Below, piece by piece: positions 33,930-44,729 of a stretch of 64,000 nucleotides of DNA. Made by a program: the position numbers and the translations under genes. The stretch comes from Solenopsis invicta. Lineage: Eukaryota > Arthropoda > Insecta > Hymenoptera > Formicidae. Numbering within the stretch: the first letter of the stretch is position 1; each line of letters begins with the position of its first letter. Below the pieces are notes generated by a model. It was not told where the DNA came from. It searched no databases and was given only the letters and a program-made list of their open reading frames with translations. The stretch is taken from positions 8,901,375 through 8,965,374 of the forward strand of contig NC_052666.1 in NCBI RefSeq assembly GCF_016802725.1, given 5' to 3'.

Positions 33930-34225
33930 GTTGTAGTGTAGGTAGATTAAAATAAGGGACATATATTTTTTTATACGTGCCCAATCTCACTTTTAAGAGG
34001 TAAAACATCTCTTTAAAAAAAAACGATTTTTTTTTGTAGAGTATATCGTCGAAATTATAAGAAATAGAAAAAATATTTTAATTAAGAGTTAAATGGCTTG
34101 AAGAGTACTTTATAATACTGATAAAAAGATTGAAAAAAATTTTTAATACTTTCCTCCACCATCTACTTATTTTTTTTTCTTTTTATAAGCAAAATAAAGC
34201 TTATTTTATTACAAATTCAATGGTA
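33930..34225. repeat. Inverted copy of the 620-960 repeat
   Basis: Reverse complement of 620-960 with small gaps. It is followed at 34226-34420 by a block whose reverse complement recurs at about 56930-57170 ('atgcacattttg', 'gaggcgact', 'gttgggtatat', 'gctaaagtcgctaaa'). Confidence 0.6.
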
Positions 34226-34429
34226 TATGACAGTGCTTGCAACGAAATGCACATTTTGGGTCTATTTCTGAGGCGACTCACGTTCTCTCCCCTACCTACC
34301 GCTGGAGGCTCATCGGCTGAGCTGCCAATTGCTCGCGGAGCGCTGTGGCTTCAGGGGCGTCCCCATCTCAAAAGTATGTTGGGTATATGTTCTTTTGCTA
34401 AAGTCGCTAAATTATTATAAATTATTTCT

Positions 34430-35400
34430 ATCAAAATAATTTTTCTTTAAATATTAAATTTTCTAATTCAAATTGAATCTAATAATATATTATATGTGTT
34501 TCTTATAATAATTGCAAAACTATAAAATTATTAAATTCTAAATTTTACAATAGTTTTCTACATCAGCCGTGAGATACTATTGTTGATGCGTTTTTTTATG
34601 TGGTTTTCTCGGTAGCCTTAATCTACTGAAAATAAAGACAAACAAATATGGCTTGGCAGGAAAACAAAATATATATTAGAAATCAAAAAAGAATAAAGTG
34701 AGCAACTGAAAAATGTTAATATTTGTTGTGCCGTTTGCACTATTGCACTAAAAATGATCAGTAGAAATATTTAAAAAACTAATTTGCATTAATGAGGATA
34801 ATGATGCATAACTTGAAGAAGAACTCATTTTTCTCATTTTTTATTAACTTTATTGTAGAAAACGAACGTTTGCATAAATACGTGGAGCGAAGCATGAAGA
34901 AACTTCAAAGATCGAAATTATTGAGAGAAGAATAATGTAATGCATTTAAAATTTAAAAAACATCTACTCCCTTTTCTGGTCGCATTAAAAAAAAAATCGC
35001 ATTGCAAATTGCAAAGTTCTGCCTGAAGATCTAAGCTTTGTTCTTCGGTATATGCAGTGAGAAGTTCTTTTCACTGCATAAATTAATTGCAACATAGTTT
35101 GATTAGTCTTAATATCGCATAAGATACAATGAAAGTATCTTTTGTTAAAGGTGCAATATTATCGATATGTGAAATTGAACTATAATCATATTGATAAACT
35201 TTAATCCCTTAATTAAATTATATCTTTCTTGGCCCACATATTTAGAATATTTATTTAAATATTTATTATTATAATGAAGAACATACTTTTTAATAACAGA
35301 GAATTGATAATTACATAGAAGACAGATAATTTTATTGTTAATAGAAAAAATGTCCTCTCTCCTGTCTGGTCAAAAAATTGATCATATCTTTGTTAAAATA
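34430..35400 (-). pseudogene. hAT copy B, internally deleted, head-to-head with copy A
   Basis: The minus strand from about 35400 carries a short N-terminal piece (DQFFDQTGERTF) like that of copy A (FDQTWKEFF at 35740), then a compressed middle. At 34990-34860 it has the hAT C-terminal stretch homologous to 55790-55990. The 34430-34600 segment matches the reverse complement of 56110-56300, downstream of copy A. Most of the catalytic domain is absent, so it is an internal-deletion derivative lying within about 300 bp of the start of copy A in opposite orientation. Confidence 0.6.
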
Positions 35401-35719
35401 ATATTTATTTTTTTATTAAAATACGCATTAGTATATTTAACATTATCACATATAGTACTATCACTATTACGTAAGTAACATTTTCTATCTTTATAATCTG
35501 GATCTCCAAAACTCTAACCTCGAGGTTTTATTTTATACGCATATTCTTACTCGCGCGTTGATAAATAATTGTTTATCTCCGTTGCTGTTTCTCAACGGCA
35601 TATTGTTCGCGAAACGTGCACGTGGAAAGTCGTGGAAAAGTTATAGAATTGTAGAGATCCAGTGTATAAAAACAGAAAGTGTTTTTGGTGTGATAGCGAT
35701 AGGAATGACTTGGAAAGAT

Positions 35720-35964
35720 GGATAAATCGTAAAAATATGAGCTATTTTTTGATCAGACGTGGAAGGAATTTTTTTCGCATTTGTAGATAATAAAACCACG
35801 TATCTATTGTGGTTATCAACTTTCCATTGTCAAAAAATACGTTCTTCATAGACATTATTATAATAAACATTTAGAGGAATATTCTAAATATGTAGGCCAG
35901 GGAAAATATAATATTATTAAAGGACTAAAATTAGTTTATCAAGGTTTGACTTCACATATTGATA
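35720..35964 (+). pseudogene. hAT transposase copy A, N-terminal part (BED-like region)
   Basis: Reads YELFFDQTWKEFFSHL, a stop, KPRIYCGYQ, KKYVLHRHYYNKHLEEYSKY and LVYQGLTSHID. The RHY-x-x-KH block with Tyr spacing is the second half of the BED-type zinc finger seen in GTF2IRD2/FAM200-like hAT proteins; its first Cys pair is damaged. The frame stops at the CACTG terminus of the CACTA-like element (35965) and continues at 54501. Confidence 0.7.
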
Positions 35965-35979
35965 CACTGAAAAAAAAGA

Positions 35980-36210
35980 TTGGCTGCTACAGCCTAGAAT
36001 TGGTTGCAACCAATTTAAATGATAAAATATGGCATAGCATTTTCATTGGTTGCAGCGGCCAATTTTCAAAGCTGTTACAAAGTTGGTTATAGTAAATGCG
36101 TGACTTTGCTACTCCAACCAACTATTTTTTTGTGGCGGTTTACTTTTTGGTTACTAGAGCCTAATAACTTCCGCGCGATAATGTATTACTTGGCTGCTTT
36201 AGCTAATTGA
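35980..36210. promoter_or_regulatory. Left subterminal dyad repeats of the CACTA-like element
   Basis: At least five dyads of the type TTGGYT-N3-7-RRCCAA crowd the end: 'ttggctgctacagcc', 'ttggttgcaaccaa', 'ttggttgcagcggccaa', 'ttggttactagagcc', 'ttggctgctttagct'. CACTA transposases bind repeated subterminal motifs, so these are probable binding sites. Confidence 0.6.
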
Positions 36211-36294
36211 TTCTGCCTGTCGGCCATTGTGTGCATATTGATGCAATCATTTAAATTGATTGTTCAAATCACACGGAAAAAAATTATTATAATA

Positions 36295-36470
36295 TGTGAT
36301 GGACATCTAAAAATATTGTTGCGTTTGCTACATTTTTAATTGCAGGAGCAAATTCTTTCGCTATAAAATCAACATATTATTATATTGATTTGGTAGCAAG
36401 AAAATTTGCTTTTGTGATAAAAAAAGTGTCTAACGCAACAATATTTTTAGATGTTCACATTATTAAAACT
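36295..36470. mobile_element. Small palindromic MITE-like insert
   Basis: Arms 'gacatctaaaaatattgttg' (36302-) and 'caacaatatttttagatgtt' (to about 36460) are inverted copies about 40 bp long around an AT-rich 85-bp centre. No ORF. Flanking target duplication not resolved. Confidence 0.5.
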
Positions 36471-37385
36471 ATTTTAGCTACCGCACATAAATTTTAGCTA
36501 TCGCAAGTATTTTTATTTTTGCGTGATAATAATTAAAGTAAATACAGGAACTAAAAGAATGGAGAAAACATTAAAGTATATTTGGTTATAGATAATTTTT
36601 TTTAAATTTCAGAACAAAGTTTGTACAATGCCTATGTTATAGGAATAAAATATTTATACAATTTTATAATGCATATCTTGTAGAAATAAAATATTTTCCA
36701 TCATTTATTCTTACTAAAATAACTGGAAAGTGATCAAACAAATCATCAATATTAATATAAAAAGTTTTAACACTTATTTCAACATCATAGCATGCATGTA
36801 CATCAAAACCTATTGTCTTAAAGGAACAGCACACAAGGCAAACTTTAAAATCTATTGTGCAATATATTTTTTGAATCTCATCGAAGATAGGCAATTCAAA
36901 ATCATCTGACCCAAGAACAACACATGTACCAATTCTGTATTTTGTTTGTTTGTAATCAATCCATGAAACTTCTATACAAGTTCCTCTAAAATCATCAGAA
37001 ACGCAAGAAAAGTCTAAATTTTTATTTTCAAGCAATTCGTCTAAAACATTTCCTGGTCCCATTTCAAATTTCTGTAAAAATCCGACTTGACTTACTAATC
37101 TATAACACATTTGCAGAGCTTCTTTGAATGCTAATGTTGAAGTAATATTTTTTCTAGAATATGTGGCATTTGCACAAATCTTATTAAGTCTGTTCTTAGA
37201 TTCTTGTTTCATTGTACTAAATAAAGGTAGAGGTCCTGACATTTCAAGTATCATAGGAAAGTGTAGCATAATATGATGCTTCGGTTTTAATTTATCTCTA
37301 AAGAGTTCTTGATATAATGTATGATGCTCAAAAATGAGTTGCTCCAACAGTATCGATACTTCAATCTGAATAGTAGTGGCAGCAA

Positions 37386-39576
37386 TGTAACGGTACGACT
37401 TTTCTCGCGGTCGCGAATTAGCTCACCGGTGCCAGGGTCGAGAAAAGAAGGAACTCCGATTTGAAAAGAAATTAACAAAAACATTTATTTTAAATAAGTA
37501 TCTCCTCACACTCCGTGATACAAAAATAAAAATTTATTATAAAGGGAGGAAGTTGACACCTTCGGAACTCGTGTTCCCCGGAACGTTTGTTGACACGCGG
37601 AGAGAACTTAAAACTAATTATAACGTACACGCATAGAGAACACGTAGAAAACTTAAACTAAATTATAGCGCTCGCGGTGTCAATTGAAATCTTAAGTCTA
37701 AATATGAAACGCGAATCTTACAAACTAACGCTCGGATAATATTACAAGAAACGCGGACTTAATGCTAACGCAACTTAATAACTAATGCTTGCCTGAGGAA
37801 GAGGTCAAGATACGCTCGCTTTGCTAGGAGGGCGCTTGTTCGGACGGAATGCTCGGGACAGAGGATATCCAAGGAAAATCCGGCGAGGAAGTTGTAGCTC
37901 CGGGTAAACGCGTCGTCACCGACCGAGTGAAATTATTTTAACCCTTAAACACACCGATCCTGTAAAATACAAAAACACATTTTTGGGTCTGGGAGACTTT
38001 TTCAACTTTGAGAAGCTATTATTTTGATTATAATCAATATTTTTCTACAATTTTTTTTAAAACAAAAGTTCAAAATCTCAGGAGTGTGACTGCATAATCG
38101 GCATTACTGACAAATAATTTATTATGAAGTTATAAAAGCAAAACCATTAAGCAAAAATGAGAAATTGGTTAAAAATCCACTTTTCTTTCAAAAAATCATA
38201 TCTTCGCAACAACAAACGTTTAAAGACTTTCAAATACGGCGTTTTAAAGCTAAAGAGTCACACTTTCAAAATAAAATTTGGCAAAATCATTTCTTTTAAA
38301 AAGTATAATTATGTAACATGGAGAGTATGAGGTATTTTTGGGCACCTAAAAATCCGCTTTAAAAAAAAAAAATCATATCTTTGCAACAAAATACTTTAAA
38401 GAACTTTACAATACGGCGTTTTAAAGCTAAAGATTCATACTTTCAAAAAAAAAATTATATTATTGTCATTTCTATTAAAAAATGTACTTATGTAACAAGG
38501 CGAATATGAGAAATTTTTTATTAAATCGTGTCTAAAATTGAAAATTGATGTGTTTCATGATATATTTCGGAAAAACTTTTTTCTACAACATTTTATAGTA
38601 TTCCAACTTTAGACAGAGTATATGCGAGTAACATCTGCAAATCGACCTGTTCGACGTATTTTGTCCAGTTCTTTTATGTAAAATACTCACAAAAAAAGTT
38701 TCACTTATACACTATATGGATCGCATTGACCCTAACAAAACTTTGTTGCCGTGCCGTTTGAATTTTAGTTGACCAAAAAAGTTGATCAACTATATGAATT
38801 GAAAGAGGAGATTTCAAACTTCTTTTACGTCTTGGTCCGAACCTCCTATCTCATTCCGTCTTCACATAACAAGCGTTCAAAACTTCATATGGGGTCTCTC
38901 AGACCCACTTACGTGTTTAAGGGTTAAATTTGCTCTGAAAATAAAACGAAAATTAAGAGTCAACGATACAGGACAGGTAGGTAACGAAACAGGTAACCGA
39001 GTACGCCCAGTATCAGGAAGCCAAGAACGCCCGACACAGGAGGCCGAAGATGGCTGATTTCGGGAAACCGAGAACACCCGGCACAGGAGTGCAGATAACC
39101 GAGAACGCCCGGTGTCAGGAAGGCGGATAACCGAGAATACCCGGTGTCAGGGGTTTTTAGGAAATCGAGTACACCCGGTATAAGGAAGCCTAGAACACCC
39201 AGCCAAGGAGCTCCGAGTACTCCCGGAGTGTCGGTACCCGTGATTTGGAACCGACTGGTTGCTCCTTCTTGGTGTGGCTCCGTATTTATACCCTCCAGCC
39301 GCCCACGCAGTTGGAACCACGTGTTTACCCCACTTTTCGGCGTGTACCTACGCGTACATGCCCGCGCGATGCTACGCGTGACGTCACGCGACCGGGCGCA
39401 AGAGCGAGCGAGATGGAGAACGGAACCGACGTCACGTGGCCGCGCGCGCAGGTGAGCGAGAATACTGACGTCACGTGATCGGGAGTGCGAGTGAAAGAGA
39501 CGGAACAATATGTTATAATCCGGCATGCGAGCGAGAAAGAGATATAATTTACCTGCGTAATGATGCTATCGTTACA
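37386..39576. mobile_element. Solo LTR E (copy of LTR D) with nested MITE
   Basis: TGTAACGGTACGACTTTTC to GCTATCGTTACA, collinear with LTR D (21943-23191) except for the 982-bp insert at 37942-38923 plus its TTAA. The flanks give AGCAA/AACAA, an imperfect 5-bp match, so the duplication has mutated or recombined. It interrupts the transposase-like gene between the VLREKFDIV and IQIEVSILLEQL segments. The hairpin minisatellite (38990-39235) has fewer units than in LTR D, and the three ACGTCACG motifs recur (39379-39480). Confidence 0.88.
37942..38923. mobile_element. piggyBac-like TTAA MITE (982 bp)
   Basis: Ends CCCTTAAACAC and GTGTTTAAGGG, flanked by TTAA at 37938-37941 and 38924-38927. The empty site is visible in LTR D near 22475-22490 ('attctaaatctgctctg'). 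CCC/GGG ends at TTAA are the hallmark of piggyBac-type elements. No transposase is encoded. Inside is a direct duplication of about 180 bp (38195-38345 and 38375-38520, both with 'atacggcgttttaaagctaaag'). Confidence 0.85.
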
Positions 39577-42500
39577 AACAATATCAAATTTTTCACGTAA
39601 AACAATATAAAAATGCCACAATTTATTACCGGTACAAAATTTCCAACCAAAAAACTGAAAGTCAAAAAAAAATTAATCATTTGCCTGACATGCTTATATG
39701 CTTGCTTCTCACTTCTTCCTCTGTTACAAGTGGTGATCTATTCAAAAATCCATTTATATAATAATCAAAAGTTTTTATTCTTTCATTAAGTTGTTGAATT
39801 GCAAAATGTTTTTTTTTTAATATAAAAAAATATAACAAATGACTCATTCCATATCGTAGATAACCTTCTGCCATCTCATGTAACAAAGGGTTTGAAACAA
39901 AATTTTCATAAACATGAAATCCTTTAACTTCAGTCTAAATTGAATATTCATTTAAACCAGAATTGGATAGACCATCATGAACATCGTTTAAGTGTCTTTC
40001 TGTCCTTCTCAAATTTTCTTTTCGCACGAAGCATACTTTTTCACAATCTTCCTTTCGTATAGTGCAAAAGCGGCAATAATAAGTGGCATTAAAACTCATT
40101 GAATAACCTAATATGGTATTGAGTCCAAGATTATCCCCAGTCAATAAATCTTGAGCAAAATATACCTATTGGTAACCCTGTGGCAAATGTAAGACAATAC
40201 CATGGTCCTGAAGGAAATTGATTTCATTTACTAATATGCGAAACATAGCTGCGTGTTTAAACTGGGCTCTATCAGATGCATGAAACAATAAAGTAACAAA
40301 AATTTCATTCAATGTGAAACGATATTCTGGTGGAATGCATGGAATAGTGATATAGGTTCCGCCTATTTTTTGAATCGCTTTATGACTCCGTAAAGGATTA
40401 TTCAAAGTCATCGTAATAAACGAAAAGAGGGAAAACAATTTTATCAGAAAAATAATCAGTTTTCTTTTTTCTCCATAATTTACCCTGAACAAAATTTGAC
40501 AATACAGCTGTCTCCTGCATTAAATTTACCATGTAATCATAAACGGTATCAAACACACCTGGAAGATTAAAGAAAGCTTTCAAAATTGTACGAAACGGTA
40601 GAAACTGACCATATACGGGAACTATGTCTTTAATGATACGTCCATTAATTCTTTTTTCACTTACAACATTGCCAACAATATATGGCTTAGGTTTAATAAA
40701 ATAATCTGTTGCCTGTAAAACTTTTATACGGTTATAGTCAAAATTTGTAAATAATTTAAAAAATATATCGAATAAATCAAATATATTTGATAATATATTC
40801 TCAACTTTTTGTTGAGATTAAGCTTCATTACACATAGAACATATAGCAGGCTTCAGAAGTGATATAACATTAAAGAATAAAGCAGTTGTATCATCTATTA
40901 CAATTTGAACATGGCTTCGGGGCAAAATTGGATCTGCGTACAATTTTGCAATATAACGTAACAAGCAGTTATGAAGTTTATTATTGATAGATTCTTTGGA
41001 GACTGTTATTTTATTAACAAAATTATTAGAAAAATTAACGTCTTTAATGTCAGAGTTTGAGTCAAATACTTGTAAGTTAGTTTTATTACTTCTATTACTA
41101 CAAGTTTGATTAAGATTCTTAATGGCACAATTAGCTGGAAATTTATGATAGGATATGAGATGTTTTCGGAATTTTCTCCATGAATCATAATCCGATAAAC
41201 ATTGGGACATTTATATACGGTAATTTCATCAAATTTATGAGCAGTACTTAAATGCAACTGTAAAGCACTGACAGAAGTCAAAGATAAGGTACAATTTTGT
41301 CCTATACACTTTATCATTTTCATATTTTTTTATGACCCAAATTATTTACCAATTAATTAAAGCTGAATGTAAAATAAGATTATTTCTTATAATTTAAGAA
41401 ATATTTTTAATTATACGTTAAAATTTTAAATTATAAGTTTAAGAATGTAAATTAAATGTAATTTTATAATTTTCGTAAATTGCTTTTAACAAAATTGTTA
41501 ATTTGTTAATTTAATCATCTGTTAACTGCAAATAATCATTTACCAATGTTGCGACAGATGGTACGTGTTCATCCCATTGAGTTTTAAATTGATAAATAGC
41601 TTGCTGAAGGAAAAGCCATGGCTGACTACTTTGAAAGGGATAGGACGCATGCAATGTGTGATACACTTTGAAGCACACATCTATTGCACGTAAAGGGCTC
41701 TCTATCTTATACAGAAAGTTGTCAGTCTAAACATAGAATTCAGTTATATTCGCTGGATTTTCACCAATGATGGTAGGGAACGGTTGAAGTTGCTTCTTAA
41801 CAACAAAAAGTTTCTGTTTCATACGTTCCACTTGCACCTCCAAGTCTCGTAAAGCCTAAAGAAGGAAATTTGTGAAATTTTTAATATTTTTATAAATATT
41901 TACAAATGTAAATAAAAAATAAATATTTTACAAATATTTTTATAAATATTTTTCAGACCGCTTTTTCTTTTATCTTATAATATTATTAATGTGTTAATGA
42001 GGATGTTGAAGTGATTGCTGAATTGTAATATAAAAGCGCTTTCATTCAATTGCAAAAAAGTACAGTATCGAATTTTATATTGTTTGAATCTAATATTACA
42101 CGCTTTCATTTTTATGTAATTTAAAAGTATTTTTAATTCTGTGTAATTAATACGACGTAAACATAACAGAGAAGTCTATATACATGATTTTGTTAAAAAT
42201 TTAGTAAAATTTTGAATTTTAATATCCCCATAGACAAAATCTATGTATGTACCTTGATGTGCAACAAGAAACCAGTACTTAAGTCTGCAGCTATAGGACG
42301 CCACTTTCCAACATTTGTTGGAGAGAAAAGTGTTGGAATTGCTAGTAGTACTTTCACAGTTTCTTCTAAAAATAAGCTGATTTTTGCAAAACTTCCTATC
42401 GATAAAAGGCAGCAAAGCGAAAAATATTTAGATATATTACCTTCAACACTTGCGGATTTTATATTTCTCAAAAGTTTTTTAAATTTGTGAACAATTTTCT

Positions 42501-42738
42501 CCCAATTAGATTGAAGTTGCATCGAGTTGTAACAAAACGCCCCTCCACCTCGCGCGCACTGCCACTCCGCTCCGTCCACCCGAGCAATACACCGGCAGAA
42601 CGCCACGTGCACGCACCGAGCTAACCTGCCGTCGCGATCACGCGGCAGCACGCGCGCCGCCCGTGGCGTTCGGCAACGCTCCCACTCCGGGCCAGCCGAC
42701 CGAACGCACGGATTGGTCCGCCCAACCGTGCGTTCGGA

Positions 42739-42745
42739 TATATAA
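42739..42745 (+). promoter_or_regulatory. TATA box of Gypsy 1 LTR
   Basis: TATATAA in the context CGGATATATAAGCCGG, the only good TATA motif in the upstream half of the LTR; repeated in the 3' LTR at about 49204. Confidence 0.65.
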
Positions 42746-42796
42746 GCCGGCAGTGGGAACGCCGAGACAGATCTTCCCGGTCCGCCGAATCCGACA

Positions 42797-43045
42797 GGTC
42801 GAGTATCCTCGACCGCACTCCGACTCCCAAGAGGACGAGAATACTCGCCTTATCCTGACTCCCCTCGACGAGCATCCTCGTCGTTCCGGCTAGCCGAGTA
42901 TCCTCGGCTAATCCTGTCATACCGAATACCGTACACAGCCAATCACGGCGAGCATCCTCGCCGTGCTCCGTAGCCGAGTATCCTCGGCGAATCACCGCCC
43001 ACGACGAGCATCCTCGTCGAGTCCACAGGCTGGGTATCCCTAGCC
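42797..43045 (+). repeat. Array of seven covarying hairpins in the Gypsy 1 LTR
   Basis: Hairpins at 42797-42814, 42866-42883, 42891-42910, 42944-42965, 42973-42988, 43002-43019 and 43028-43045 have 6-9 bp stems and 4-base loops. The first six share the core GAG-YATC-CTC; the seventh is GGG-TATC-CCT with one G:U pair. Loops alternate TATC, CATC, TATC, CATC, TATC, CATC, TATC. Outer stems differ in sequence but stay paired. The array is repeated in the 3' LTR (49262-49510). Confidence 0.9.
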
Positions 43046-43589
43046 AATCCCATCCGTCCTCTCCCTCGGGGAAGAGTCTCTTGTAACCTAAAGCCTCGTC
43101 AGGGCATCCGCGTCCTGACGAGAACTTCGACTCTTTTTGCACGAGGCGGCTCGGGCGAGACGCGGAATCGTCGCCGTCGCTCTGATCCCGCGTTCCGCGG
43201 CTGCCCGACCACCCCGGACACCGAGTCCGTTTCAAACCACGCGATTTAGTTTAAGTTGGATTTATTTGTATTCTTATGATTTCGTAGTTCTAGTACTTCA
43301 GTTCTCCTTATAAGTTAGAATTATTATTTGTCACTCTACCGTTTCATCCGTACTACATATCGCGGTTATTATAGTTCTTGTAATTCAATATTGGCTCTCG
43401 CCTAGCGCTCTCGTTATTCCACGCGTCCCCGTGCGCTTATCGTTACCAACGCTCGCAATTCCGACCGCTCAGCGGCAATTGGTCGTCGCGACCGCCGCGA
43501 GCCAATCGCGTCCCCGCTTAGGCTGGGTCCATTTGTCACGAGGCGTTAGACGCAATCAGCTATGAGGCTACTTGTAAATATCACATCCA

Positions 43590-43595
43590 AATAAA
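43590..43595 (+). terminator. Polyadenylation signal of Gypsy 1 LTR
   Basis: AATAAA about 125 bp before the LTR end and 850 bp after the TATA box; the equivalent in the 3' LTR is near 50051. Confidence 0.6.
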
Positions 43596-43720
43596 GATCT
43601 AATATGTTTATTAGCTAAATACCGAGTGCGATTATTATACCGAATCCGACCAATCCGGCGAGCTTATCCGCAACCGTATCCTGACTCCCACCGCACCGTA
43701 CGAAAATCACCAGCGTTACA

Positions 43721-43738
43721 TGGCGCCCGAACAGGGAC
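43721..43738 (+). promoter_or_regulatory. Primer binding site, tRNA-Lys type
   Basis: TGGCGCCCGAACAGGGAC directly abuts the 5' LTR. It is complementary to the 3' end of the tRNA-Lys used by many retroelements. Confidence 0.92.
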
Positions 43739-43749
43739 CGTTTTGAAAC

Positions 43750-44729
43750 CGATAACCGCACCCGGAAATGAATGCCTCTTGCCGAGTGGACCGCTACCGC
43801 GAGACCAGCTCGAGTTGTTAGCTCAAACTTATCAGATAGAGACGACCGGTACACTTGACGAGTTACGATACCGCGTAACCCGTCACTTCCTTACGATGAC
43901 CAATCCGAACCAGTCCGCTGGTGCACTCGCGCCGGAAACCGCGAACCCGTCCTCACCGGTCACCGGAAACGAGTCCCACTCGCATAGTAAGGTCATGAAT
44001 CAGATACGCAAATGGGGTTGCCACTTCGACGGTCGCGACCCTCTGTCGTTCTTAGAGCGCGTAACAGAACTGCAAGAAGAATATCAATACACCGACAGCC
44101 AGATGAAGGCCGGATTGCCAGAATTATTGAAGGGGAATGCTCTAGCGTGTTATCGAAATGAGCGAGAATCCTGGGAAACATGGACCGACTTTACCAGCGC
44201 CCTGCGACGGCACTACCTACCGCGGCGATACCAAGCCAAACTAATGCGCGAAATACAAGAGCGCCGACAACAACCCAACGAGGCTTACGCCAAGTACGCG
44301 ACCGCCCTACTTACGATGATGCGGCGCGCCGGGGGTTTTACCCAGGCAGAAAAGGTAGACCGCCTGTACGAAAACCTGCGGGCAGAATACAAATTGTACG
44401 TGCGCATGAGCGACGCTACGGACCTGGCCGACTTGGCCGACCAGGCTGCCGAATTCGAAGATATCTCCAGGGCCCGGGAGAGTGAGGCCCGTACCGAAAG
44501 GAAAAAAGCCAACACCGCTACACCCGCCGACATCCCGCCCTACGACCGCGCAACCGCCTGCTGGCGCTGTAAGCAGCGCGGACACAGCCGTTTCGAATGC
44601 AGGAGACCCGCGCGCAAATTTTGCTCGCAGTGCGGGAAGGACGGCGTTCTCACGAAGGACTGTCATCCTCGGGCGGGAAACGCCGCACCGGCCGGGGATA
44701 CAACCGCTCCTCGGCCCGAGTCCACATAA
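43750..44729 (+). CDS. gag: Gypsy 1 Gag
   Basis: Structural polyprotein that assembles particles and binds element RNA. A SAP-like region opens the frame (LPRDQLELLAQTYQIETTGTLDELRYRV, about 43790-43880). A retrotransposon-gag capsid domain follows (WETWTDFTSALRRHYLP, LMREIQERRQQPNEAYAKY). A zinc knuckle CWRCKQRGHSRFEC comes next, and a second finger CSQCGKDGVLTKDC has Val in the usual His place. The frame is open back into the LTR, but no in-frame ATG lies between the primer site and the SAP region; the first in-frame ATG is at 43896. So the start is uncertain (non-AUG or a small indel). It ends at 44729, overlapping pol by a -1 frame. Confidence 0.92.
44675..44716 (+). promoter_or_regulatory. 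-1 programmed ribosomal frameshift signal (gag to pol)
   Basis: The slippery heptamer G GGA AAC at 44675-44681 is in the correct gag phase (X XXY YYZ). After an 8-base spacer, an 8-bp stem GGCCGGGG (44690-44697) pairs with CCTCGGCC (44709-44716) with one G:U and an 11-base loop. The pol frame is exactly -1 relative to gag and opens here. Confidence 0.88.

Larger units (their letters stand above)
36664..41323 (-). pseudogene. CACTA-like element gene 2: zinc-finger transposase-like protein
   Basis: Starts MKMIKCIGQNCTLSL with two C2H2-like fingers (41323-41150). The conserved body follows: NLPGVFDTVYDYM, KIVFPLFVYYDDFE, NNPLRSHKAIQKIGGTYI, IPCIPPEYRF, TGDNLGLNTILGYSMSF, YYCRFC, LLHEMAEGYLRYGMSHLL, LKPKHHIMLHFPMILEMSGPLP, STMKQESKNRLNKICANATY. 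This order is familiar from widespread animal transposon proteins, but I cannot name catalytic residues. Lesions: shift near 41205, stop at 40818, shift near 40400, stops near 40166 and 39935. Solo LTR E splits it at 37386-39576, with an intron near 39670. Confidence 0.7.
42528..43720 (+). repeat. 5' LTR of Gypsy element 1
   Basis: TGTAACAAAACGCC to CCAGCGTTACA. A TATATAA box lies at 42739-42745 and AATAAA at 43590-43595, so transcription should start near 42770 and the R region would span roughly 42770-43615. Seven hairpins (42797-43045) fall at the start of R. The minus-strand open frame across the LTR is a composition effect. Confidence 0.95.

Noticed and set aside
37386..39576. Exact 4-bp target duplication for solo LTR E
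   Set aside because: Flanks are GCAA and AACA; only an imperfect 5-bp match (AGCAA/AACAA) exists, so none is claimed.
42797..43045. CRISPR array
   Set aside because: The repeats are palindromes with varying stems and no unique spacers of constant size; the context is a eukaryotic LTR.
42621..43235. 204-codon minus-strand frame, repeated at 49086-49700
   Set aside because: It is antisense across the Gypsy 1 LTR; identical because LTRs are identical, and its translation reflects hairpin repeats.
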